This document shows positions 8,921 through 15,402 of a DNA stretch of 19,012 nt, in pieces. The notes under the pieces were generated by a model, which had not been told where the DNA came from, did not search any database, and saw only the letters and a program-made list of their open reading frames with translations. The position numbers and the translations under genes are program-made. This DNA comes from Thermoplasmata archaeon. GTDB taxonomy: Archaea > Thermoplasmatota > Thermoplasmata > Halarchaeoplasmatales > Halarchaeoplasmataceae. The first letter of the stretch is position 1, and each line of letters begins with the position of its first letter. The stretch lies in the NCBI GenBank assembly GCA_019594305.1, contig JAFDTZ010000033.1, positions 1-19,012 of the forward strand, read 5' to 3'.

Positions 8921-8930
8921 CTATATATGT
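8921..8930 (-). promoter_or_regulatory. TATA-like promoter of the surface-protein operon
   Basis: The minus strand reads ACATATATAG here, about 40-50 bp before the ATG at 8880. Transcription beginning roughly 25 bp downstream would give a leader of about 20 nt that includes the GAGGT ribosome-binding site at 8886-8890. Confidence 0.55.
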
Positions 8931-8982
8931 ATTTACCGCCGAATGAAAAGTGTATCTTTACCATCTCTACACGACCATAAGC

Positions 8983-9000
8983 CTTATATTCTTATATTTG
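8983..9000 (+). promoter_or_regulatory. Tandem TATA-like motif upstream of pcn
   Basis: The 8-bp unit CTTATATT occurs twice in a row (8983-8990 and 8991-8998). Either copy could serve as the TATA box for pcn, placing transcription starts near 9010-9025 and a leader of about 40-55 nt. It would also sit at a suitable distance for a promoter of a former tRNA gene at the hairpin that follows. Confidence 0.5.
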
Positions 9001-9014
9001 ATAACCTACACTCC

Positions 9015-9046
9015 TCACGGCAGGTTCGAATCCCTGTCGGCAGTGA
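9015..9046 (+). other. tRNA T-arm-like hairpin, possible tRNA remnant or leader element
   Basis: The core is CGGCAGG (9018-9024), loop TTCGAATC (9025-9032), then CCTGTCG (9033-9039): a 7-bp stem with one G-T pair. GGTTCGAATCC is the classic tRNA T-loop consensus. The loop closes best with 8 rather than 7 bases, as if one G were missing. The outer TCAC (9015-9018) and GTGA (9043-9046) are complementary, and CGGCAG recurs at 9038-9043. No D-arm, anticodon arm or CCA is recognisable. CCGCCGA at 8936-8942 could pair 6 of 7 positions with 9037-9043 as an acceptor stem, but that may be chance. It may be a decayed tRNA 3' end, an old att-like site, or a structure in the pcn leader. Confidence 0.35.
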
Positions 9047-9064
9047 ACAAAAGGGGACAATAAC

Positions 9065-9802
9065 ATGTTAAACGCTGAAATCAAAGCCGAGATATTGAGA
9101 GACCTTGTGGAAATCGTACAGACCATAGTGGACGAAGTTAAGATAAATGTAGATGAAGATGGTTTATCCTTAAAGGCGGTCGACCCTGCCCATGTTGCCA
9201 TGGTTGATCTCCACTTGAGCACGAATGCATTTGTAAACTATAAGGCCGAAGAGACAGAATTAGGGGTGACCTTGAACAAAATAGACCAATTCCTTAGGTT
9301 ATCATCTCCGTCGGATATGATCATCCTTGAGCATGATGACGATGACAATAGGCTGGTATTAAAGGTAAACAATATAACCCAGAAGATGCCTTTACTGGAT
9401 ACCGCCGGGATGACGGATCCAAGCGTACCGCAGCTGGACCTACCCATATGTGTAAAGTTGTTGGGGAAGCACCTGCAGACGGGGGTTAAGGCATCTCAAA
9501 ACATCGCGGACCACATAGCCATATCTGCGGGACCAGATGGTTTCGAAATATTTTCCGAAGAGGACGAAGACTCGGTGAGCCTCGTCCTTTCAAAGGAAGA
9601 GGTCGAGGAGATAGATGCTTCCGAGAGTGTACGCTCGCTTTTTGCCCTTGATTACTTCTCCAACATGATAAAATCCGTCGATAGTAACACCATAGTTGAG
9701 TTGGACCTAGGTCGAGATTATCCGATTAAGGTAAAATTCGAATTTGCGGATGGTGACGGGAAAGTCATGTTCCTGTTGGCACCTAGGATAGAAAGCACAT
9801 AA
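9065..9802 (+). CDS. pcn: DNA polymerase sliding clamp (PCNA)
   Basis: A 245-residue protein, the usual archaeal PCNA length. Two PCNA folds are joined by an interdomain loop at about 112-127 (DTAGMTDPSVPQLDLP) that normally receives PIP-box partners. Diagnostic segments are LKAVDPAHVAMVDL (36-49), homologous to the front-face region of the clamp, and the C-terminal LAPRIES (238-244). The family forms a ring around DNA that tethers replicative polymerases, Fen1, ligase and RFC-loaded partners. The ATG at 9065 follows GGGGA (9053-9057) at 7-nt spacing, with tandem TATA-like boxes at 8983-9000. It lies about 90 bp ahead of top6B, which has its own TATA-like box. No key segment appears to be missing. 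Confidence 0.97.
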   Translation: MLNAEIKAEILRDLVEIVQTIVDEVKINVDEDGLSLKAVDPAHVAMVDLHLSTNAFVNYKAEETELGVTLNKIDQFLRLSSPSDMIILEHDDDDNRLVLKVNNITQKMPLLDTAGMTDPSVPQLDLPICVKLLGKHLQTGVKASQNIADHIAISAGPDGFEIFSEEDEDSVSLVLSKEEVEEIDASESVRSLFALDYFSNMIKSVDSNTIVELDLGRDYPIKVKFEFADGDGKVMFLLAPRIEST

Positions 9803-9839
9803 ACTTTTGGAAAATAACCTGTGCTCTTCCGCAAAACTT

Positions 9840-9851
9840 AATACTATAAAT
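9840..9851 (+). promoter_or_regulatory. TATA-like promoter of the top6B-top6A operon
   Basis: The stretch AATACTATAAAT lies about 45 bp before the top6B ATG at 9892. A start near 9870 would leave a leader of about 20 nt. No strong Shine-Dalgarno motif is present; only weak GGA/GATGG purine runs precede the start. Confidence 0.5.
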
Positions 9852-9891
9852 CAGTATTCACAATTAATCAGATGGAACAAGATGGGATGCA

Positions 9892-11799
9892 ATGGCTTCG
9901 ATAGCTGAAAAACTGGCGGATAAACATAAGGAAATCTCTATAGGAGAGTTCTTCGAAAGGAACAAACATATCCTGGGATTCGACTCCTTGACCAAATCAC
10001 TAGTTACCGCAGTCAAAGAAGGTGTCGACAACGCGTTGGATGCGTGTGAGGAGGCTGAGATACTACCCGATATAATCGTTGAGATCGAGACCATAGGTGA
10101 GCAGGAATACAAGGTGTGTGTTGAGGACAACGGCCCGGGGATACCCAAGAGAAAGATAGCCAATGTTTTTGCCAAGCTGTTGTACGGCTCAAGGTTCCAT
10201 GATATCAGGCAGAGTAGAGGGCAACAGGGCATAGGGGTTTCTGCGGTTGTGATGTACGGGCAGCTCAGTACGGGTAAACCCACCCTGGTAAGGTCCAAGA
10301 TAATAGAGAAGGACTATGCTACGGAATTGAAGATAACCTTGGATACCAAGAAGAACAAGCCCGATATCCTCTCTCAGGATGTAGTCCTGTGGGAAGAGAA
10401 GGAACACGGAACCAGGTTTGAAACGTGTATCGAGGGATTGTTGAGAAGCGGTGAACACTCTGTTTTTGAATACTTGAAGAATACCGCCATAGTTAACCCA
10501 CATACACAAATTACGTTTATATCCGACGGTGAGACCATCGTATTCAAGCGCGCGACAGACCAGCTTCCTCCTAAGACGAAGGCGGTTAAGCCGCATATAG
10601 AAGGTATAGAGCTAGGCACCTTCGTTAAAATGATGAAGAGTACCGAAAGGAGGCGTCTCAGCTCATTTCTTGTGAACGAATTCAGCCGTATCAGTTATCG
10701 AACGGTAAAGGATATTTGCAGCGAAGCCGGTATCGGAGAGAGGGCGAAACCTTCGGAGATGACCATCGAGGATTGTAAAAAGATCCTCAAGGCGACGGGC
10801 AACGTTAAGATAATGGCACCGGAAACGGATTGTCTCTCGCCTATCAAAAGTATGCTGATAAAGAAAGGTCTTAAGAATGTACTCAAAGGTTATCAGCCGG
10901 AATTCTATGCGCCCCCTACGACCAGGGAGCCGTCTGTTTATTCAGGAAATCCTTTTCAGGTAGAAGTCGGACTGGTCTTCGGAGGCGACCTACCATCCGA
11001 TGGCCCCGTGAAGGTGCTTAGATACGCTAATCGCGTACCTCTACTTTATAAGAAAAGCGCATGTGCCACCACCACGGCGATCAAGAAAATCGACTGGCGG
11101 ATTTATGGCCTTGACCAGAGAGGCGGTAAAGGGATGCCTTCCGGCCCGGCTATCATCCTTGTCCACGTGGCATCTACCAGAGTGCCCTTCACATCAGAAG
11201 CAAAGGATGCCATCGCGGATATTCCCGAGGTTGTTGATGAGATAGAGAAGGCGTTACGGGAGTGTGCCAGGAATCTGAGGACTCACCTTAACAAAGGAAA
11301 GAGGCGGAAAAAGATATCAGAGAAATTCATGGTTGTAAATGATCTATTGCCTTTGATAGCAGAAAAATCAGCGGTTATAGTAGGAAAAGAACCACCGTCT
11401 CTGGAAAAGGTGATGACCAAGATAATGGGTGTGGTTTACGTGAAAAATACCTTTGAAAAAGACGGGAAAAAATGGGTGGGTAATATAAACATAAATAATT
11501 TCACAAGCAAAAAAAGAAAGCTCACTGTGTACATGGAGAAACCCTATCCCGACACTGTATTGATCTCGTCGGATCCCGAACCGGTATACAACGGTGATCA
11601 TCTAAAATGGAAACTCGATACCCTTAAATCATCCCTCTCCCGGAATATACGTTTCGAATACAACGGTACACTGGTAAAGGAGGACCTTAGCGGGATAGAT
11701 GTTTACATAGAGGGTGTAACAGAAACGGATTTGATAGGTGCAGACCCTCTACCTGATGATTGGGACATAGAGGTAGCAGAGATAGAGGAGGGCGGATAA
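9892..11799 (+). CDS. top6B: DNA topoisomerase VI subunit B (ATPase, GHKL family)
   Basis: A 635-residue protein. The GHKL ATP-binding fold shows the N box EGVDNALDAC (43-52, with E43 and N47), G1 box EDNGPGIP (78-85) and glycine-rich lid GQQGIGVSAV (110-119). An H2TH-like region follows (about 235-310), then the transducer domain (about 320-480), where K438 in SEAKDAIAD is a likely switch lysine (inference). The final 100 residues or so (about 540-635) look like the extra Ig-like domain of longer euryarchaeal Top6B, as in Methanosarcina, absent from the shorter Sulfolobus form. Topo VI is a type IIB enzyme that passes one duplex through another using ATP, relaxing and decatenating DNA. ATG 9892 is the first usable start, since nearby upstream ATGs are out of frame. 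The stop lies 1 nt before top6A, so the two subunits are coupled. Confidence 0.97.
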   Translation: MASIAEKLADKHKEISIGEFFERNKHILGFDSLTKSLVTAVKEGVDNALDACEEAEILPDIIVEIETIGEQEYKVCVEDNGPGIPKRKIANVFAKLLYGSRFHDIRQSRGQQGIGVSAVVMYGQLSTGKPTLVRSKIIEKDYATELKITLDTKKNKPDILSQDVVLWEEKEHGTRFETCIEGLLRSGEHSVFEYLKNTAIVNPHTQITFISDGETIVFKRATDQLPPKTKAVKPHIEGIELGTFVKMMKSTERRRLSSFLVNEFSRISYRTVKDICSEAGIGERAKPSEMTIEDCKKILKATGNVKIMAPETDCLSPIKSMLIKKGLKNVLKGYQPEFYAPPTTREPSVYSGNPFQVEVGLVFGGDLPSDGPVKVLRYANRVPLLYKKSACATTTAIKKIDWRIYGLDQRGGKGMPSGPAIILVHVASTRVPFTSEAKDAIADIPEVVDEIEKALRECARNLRTHLNKGKRRKKISEKFMVVNDLLPLIAEKSAVIVGKEPPSLEKVMTKIMGVVYVKNTFEKDGKKWVGNININNFTSKKRKLTVYMEKPYPDTVLISSDPEPVYNGDHLKWKLDTLKSSLSRNIRFEYNGTLVKEDLSGIDVYIEGVTETDLIGADPLPDDWDIEVAEIEEGG

Positions 11800-11800
11800 G

Positions 11801-12892
11801 ATGGAAGATAGACATCATGAAGCATTCAAAAGATTAGAAGAGATCGCAGGACAATTTTACGATCAGTTGGATAAGGGTAAGATACCGGAGATGAAGATAG
11901 CTACCAGGAGTAAAAACAACATCAAGTTCAACAAACGCTCGGGGGTCTGGAAGCTTGGGAATTCGAAGAGTACCAGATCCGCAAAGAAAATGAGCGGAGC
12001 GGTAATGATCTTACGCACACTTTACATGTTGGATTTTATCAGGGAAATGATAGACAGTGAGAAATCATCGACTTTGAGGGAGATGTACTACATCTCGGAA
12101 GGTTGGGATAAGGCAAAATTTGGTGATCAGAAGGAATCCGATAGGCTCGCAGAGGATATCGAGATAGTATCGGACTGTCTGAGGGAAGATTTCAAACTGA
12201 GACCTGAGGAGGACGGTGCAAGGATAATCGGAGATATAGTGGTGGAGGAAAAGACCAGGAAGGGCGATATAAGGAAGCTAAACTGCCGTGACGACGTGGG
12301 CGATTCCGGATATACGATCCCCTACAATGTCGAAAAAGACAAGGTCAATTTTTCTAAGGTAAAGGCAGATTTCATAATCGCCATCGAAACAGGTGGTATG
12401 TTCGACAGGCTCGTTGAGAACGGATTCGATGAGTATGCCAATGCTCTATTGGTTCATCTAAAAGGTCAACCCGCCCGTTCAACAAGACGACTAATGAAAA
12501 GACTCAACGAAGAGGAGGGTTTACCCGTAGTGGTATTCACTGACGGAGACCCTTGGAGTTTCCGAATATTTGCAAGTATAGCCTATGGAGCGATAAACAG
12601 CGCCCATCTGTCTGAATTATTAGCCATACCCTCTTCAGAGTACGTAGGTATCACAGCGAGTGACATAATGAACTATGACCTGCCGACCGACAAGTTGAGT
12701 TCAACTGATAGGGATGCATTGAAGCAGGAACTGGAGGATCCTCGGTTCAATACTAGATTCTGGAAGAACGAGATCGAGACGATGCTGGAGATAAATAAAA
12801 AGGCGGAACAGCAGGCCCTTGCGAAATACGGTCTTGAGTATGTAACCGAAGAGTATCTACCCGAAAAGTTGAGTGAATTGGGTATCATCTAA
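11801..12892 (+). CDS. top6A: DNA topoisomerase VI subunit A (Spo11-like DNA-cleaving subunit)
   Basis: A 363-residue protein of usual family length. The 5Y-CAP domain contains LREMYYISEGW (92-102); the second tyrosine, Y97, is the expected nucleophile that forms the 5'-phosphotyrosyl link to DNA. The Toprim domain carries the metal-binding glutamate E196 (AIETGGMF) and the aspartates D248 and D250 (FTDGDPW), matching the E197/D249/D251 triad of the Methanocaldococcus enzyme. All catalytic residues are present. It pairs with Top6B as an A2B2 heterotetramer. The ATG begins one nucleotide after the top6B stop (TAAGATG), a typical coupled arrangement, with a purine-rich GAGGAGGGCGG run just upstream acting as ribosome-binding site. 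Its stop lies only 3 nt from the stop of the converging nadX gene. Confidence 0.97.
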   Translation: MEDRHHEAFKRLEEIAGQFYDQLDKGKIPEMKIATRSKNNIKFNKRSGVWKLGNSKSTRSAKKMSGAVMILRTLYMLDFIREMIDSEKSSTLREMYYISEGWDKAKFGDQKESDRLAEDIEIVSDCLREDFKLRPEEDGARIIGDIVVEEKTRKGDIRKLNCRDDVGDSGYTIPYNVEKDKVNFSKVKADFIIAIETGGMFDRLVENGFDEYANALLVHLKGQPARSTRRLMKRLNEEEGLPVVVFTDGDPWSFRIFASIAYGAINSAHLSELLAIPSSEYVGITASDIMNYDLPTDKLSSTDRDALKQELEDPRFNTRFWKNEIETMLEINKKAEQQALAKYGLEYVTEEYLPEKLSELGII

Positions 12893-12895
12893 GCA

Positions 12896-13702
12896 TCATA
12901 CACCGTACCAAACGTGACCGCATATATTTCTCAACGCAGAGACGGCAGAAAGTGCGGCAAGGTAACTTGTCCTTGGATTGTCCGGGAAGGGGTTATTGAT
13001 GCTTATACCCGTAAGTTCACCTGATTCACCAAGCAATCTTATGGTGTGGATATTGTTTTCACAGGACGGATCACATATGACTTTTACAGTCGTCTTCTCG
13101 AATCCCACTCCGGCCAGGCTCAGGGCGGCCGCCACGTTAACGTTCTTTGGGAATAGTTTAATCGCCTTGGAAGCGGGTCCTTCGAAGATGGTTGTTTCTT
13201 CCTCCAAACCTTGAATATTGATTTTACTTTCACGGACGAATTCGGAATCCATAAGGCTTGCGGGGGGTTTTCTAGTCTCCAACTTTACCTCGGTTATCTT
13301 TACAACGGAAGCGGAGATAACCGCATCTAGACCGCATAGAGCTCCCGATGGTATGTAAATACGCGAATTATTATCCTCTGCAGCTTTGAAAAGTTCTTCC
13401 CTCAGTTCATCATCAACAAGAGCCCCCACGCTCATCAGCATCAGTTCGGCACCACATGTCAAAGCTTTTTTACCGTGCTCATGAACCGCTTCCTGTGACG
13501 CCGCTTCGATAACAAGGTCTATACCGGGAAATGGTTCTCGGAGGTCTGATATCACTTTGGCCTTTTTCATATCTTGAGATATCTTTTTTGCCGCTTCGGG
13601 ATGGTGGTCCATTATATAGAATTCTTCCACGCTTTCCAGTCGTTCACATTCCTTGATCAGCTCACTCCCTATGGAGCCCGCACCGATTATCAGTATCCTC
13701 AT
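12896..13702 (-). CDS. nadX: L-aspartate dehydrogenase
   Basis: A 268-residue protein, normal length for the family. The N-terminal Rossmann fold has the dinucleotide motif GAGSIG (7-12). The C-terminal half has the conserved segments FPKNVNVAAALSLAGVG (184-200), DPSCENNIHTI (211-221) and NPRTSYLAALSAV (242-254), which build the active site and dimer interface in characterised AspDHs. The enzyme oxidises L-aspartate to iminoaspartate using NAD(P), the first step of de novo NAD synthesis in many archaea in place of flavin-dependent NadB. NadA and NadC are not in the window. Its ATG lies 57 bp after the stop of the zinc-protein gene on the same strand. An AT-rich stretch just upstream could be a promoter, but no strong Shine-Dalgarno motif precedes the start, so a short-leader message is likely. 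Confidence 0.92.
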   Translation of the reverse strand: MRILIIGAGSIGSELIKECERLESVEEFYIMDHHPEAAKKISQDMKKAKVISDLREPFPGIDLVIEAASQEAVHEHGKKALTCGAELMLMSVGALVDDELREELFKAAEDNNSRIYIPSGALCGLDAVISASVVKITEVKLETRKPPASLMDSEFVRESKINIQGLEEETTIFEGPASKAIKLFPKNVNVAAALSLAGVGFEKTTVKVICDPSCENNIHTIRLLGESGELTGISINNPFPDNPRTSYLAALSAVSALRNICGHVWYGV

Positions 13703-13759
13703 GAAAGCGGCATTGCATATTACGTTATTAAAATTTACCGACCACTTAGTCGTATATTA

Positions 13760-14353
13760 TCAACCTATCATCTTTGCGTATACCCTGGTTATATCTTCCG
13801 CTTTTGCCGAACCTTTTTTTATTATTCCTTTGGTTGTTTTTATACGATATATGATACCATCGTACCTGCCGATCTGAATGGGGTCGTTCACATAGAATTC
13901 CTCTTCAGGTGGTACTTCCAAAGTATGCGATATAGTGTTTCTTCCTTTGTGGACGGCTACCTTTACCAAGGTCTTATCGAATTTTTTTGTCCATATGGTA
14001 GTTATATCTTCGGCCTTGGCGGATTTGACCCTTCTAGCTTCCGTTTCGATGGCGGTGATCTTTGTCCGTGAATTATCGACCAATAGCTCATCATCCACAT
14101 GAACCCATTCCTCCGGTAGCAAAGAAACGCTGGTTTTCCATGTCTCTTTCTTCCAACTGATGATCAAAGGTACCTCTATAGCGGTCTTCTCTCTTATCGT
14201 CTTTTTTCTTGTATTACCGCATTCTTTGCATTTTACCACACCGTCAATGATCGCTTCATCTTGAGATGTTCGGAACTCTCCTTTGAGTATCTTGTGTGTC
14301 GTTTCTTTATCACATACCGGGCAAATGAGATGATATGAATCAGGAACTGCCAT
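13760..14353 (-). CDS. HVO_0476-family zinc-ribbon protein
   Basis: A 197-residue protein. The N-terminal zinc ribbon is C11-x2-C14 and C42-x2-C45. The rest is beta-rich and contains two similar modules, each ending in SAKAEDIT (111-118 and 182-189), 71 residues apart. This matches the archaeal HVO_0476-type zinc-finger family known from haloarchaea and Thermoplasmata, whose function is not established. The repeated part resembles small KOW/Tudor-like beta barrels that often bind RNA or protein, but this is inference. The ATG at 14353 follows GGTGAT about 7 nt upstream. A TATA-like GATATAGTG on the minus strand near 14386-14394 could give the gene its own transcript, although the rhomboid gene lies only 44 bp upstream on the same strand. 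Confidence 0.8.
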   Translation of the reverse strand: MAVPDSYHLICPVCDKETTHKILKGEFRTSQDEAIIDGVVKCKECGNTRKKTIREKTAIEVPLIISWKKETWKTSVSLLPEEWVHVDDELLVDNSRTKITAIETEARRVKSAKAEDITTIWTKKFDKTLVKVAVHKGRNTISHTLEVPPEEEFYVNDPIQIGRYDGIIYRIKTTKGIIKKGSAKAEDITRVYAKMIG

Positions 14354-14397
14354 ATTGTATCACCGTTGTTTCATATGTTAGATGCACTATATCAATC

Positions 14398-15279
14398 TTA
14401 CTCCCAAATCTTGAAGCCACAATGGCATCTATCGCCTTCAAGCCTTTTGGAGCATCTGGGGCAATTAGCTTTTTCTAAGAAAAATTCTATCCATGCATCC
14501 CTTACTTCTTCGTTATCCGCCTCCTTTATATTTTCATAGATACTGTGAAGTTCATTGCTAGTAACCAGTTTTTTCAGGCATGAATGATCCCGTTTAGTTT
14601 TTTCTTTTTCTATTCCAAAGGAATATCTTCTCATAACTATGCCTATAATGATGCCCGCGGCGAACCCTGCAAAGTGTGCGGCATGGGCGATGTTGGAGCT
14701 AGAGCTCAATAGGGCTATCCCGGATTGCATCGCGATGAACACAACTACCGCTAGGTCGACCCGTACCGCCGGCATGAATATGGGTCCTAGGAACATGGGT
14801 ATCTTGTCACGGGGATATAGATACACAATGGCACCCATAAGGCCCATAACGGCCCCGGATGCCCCCAGGTTCAATGCTGTCGAGCCCCAATTGATCGAGT
14901 ACTGTCCCAAGGTCGCTATCAGGCCGGTGACGAAGAAAATAATCGCTGTGTCACGTTTGCCTATCCGATCTTCAAGAGCGATACCTATGAAAAACAGAAC
15001 CAATATGTTACCCGCGATATGCATGAAGTCTGCATGAAGGAACATGAGGGTCAGAAATGTGTGTAGAGAGCGTCCTGTCTGTAGATATATTGCACGTCCT
15101 GCCAGGTCGTTATAAACGGTGTACGTCAATCCCGGGTACCTCATTCCCGGTATGTAAACGGACATAAATATGAGCAGGTTCACTATCACTAGTATCTGTG
15201 TCAAGTACATCTCTGTCTTCCAGGCCAACAGAAGTCCGCCCAGGATTACGGCGATTATCACATAGGATAGCCAATACAT
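14398..15279 (-). CDS. Rhomboid-family intramembrane serine protease with C-terminal zinc ribbon
   Basis: A 293-residue protein with a six-helix rhomboid core and an extra N-terminal membrane helix. Catalytic features are present: S141 in LGASGAVMG (138-146), H202 in AHAAHFAG (198-205), and the oxyanion-region H87 and N91 in FMHIAGN (85-91). A charged cytoplasmic linker (about 217-270) leads to a small zinc ribbon (C273, C276, C285, C287) near the C-terminus. Rhomboids cleave transmembrane segments of other membrane proteins; the substrate here is unknown, though the anchored surface proteins nearby are conceivable candidates. GGAGGG lies directly against the ATG at 15279, unusually close, so a start a few codons later (GTG at 15261) is possible. 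A shared TATA box at 15319-15330 would give a leader of about 20 nt. Confidence 0.92.
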   Translation of the reverse strand: MYWLSYVIIAVILGGLLLAWKTEMYLTQILVIVNLLIFMSVYIPGMRYPGLTYTVYNDLAGRAIYLQTGRSLHTFLTLMFLHADFMHIAGNILVLFFIGIALEDRIGKRDTAIIFFVTGLIATLGQYSINWGSTALNLGASGAVMGLMGAIVYLYPRDKIPMFLGPIFMPAVRVDLAVVVFIAMQSGIALLSSSSNIAHAAHFAGFAAGIIIGIVMRRYSFGIEKEKTKRDHSCLKKLVTSNELHSIYENIKEADNEEVRDAWIEFFLEKANCPRCSKRLEGDRCHCGFKIWE

Positions 15280-15318
15280 CCCTCCGGTATATAGGGGGTG
15301 GAATTTAGTATTATTGAA

Positions 15319-15330
15319 TGTTTATATACT
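15319..15330. promoter_or_regulatory. Near-symmetric TATA element between divergent rhomboid and cPGS-like genes
   Basis: The plus strand reads TTTATATACT and the minus strand AGTATATAAA, so both directions offer a good archaeal TATA box. Transcription about 25 bp away would begin near 15350 for the plus gene and near 15298 for the rhomboid gene, each leaving a short leader. The two genes may compete for or share this element. Confidence 0.5.
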
Positions 15331-15402
15331 CGATCAAACAATTTTGATTCGCCTCCGCAAAATTGATATATGCAATCCAACTTCGCCCTCTTTGGTGTCA
15401 GC

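Noticed and set aside
8936..9043. A complete tRNA with CCGCCGA/TCGGCAG as acceptor stem
   Set aside because: The stem has a mismatch, no D-arm or anticodon arm can be drawn, and the span is about 108 nt. Only the T-arm-like part is supported.
9864..10619. Minus-strand frames inside top6B
   Set aside because: They lie wholly within a well-conserved gene and show no similarity to any family I recognise.
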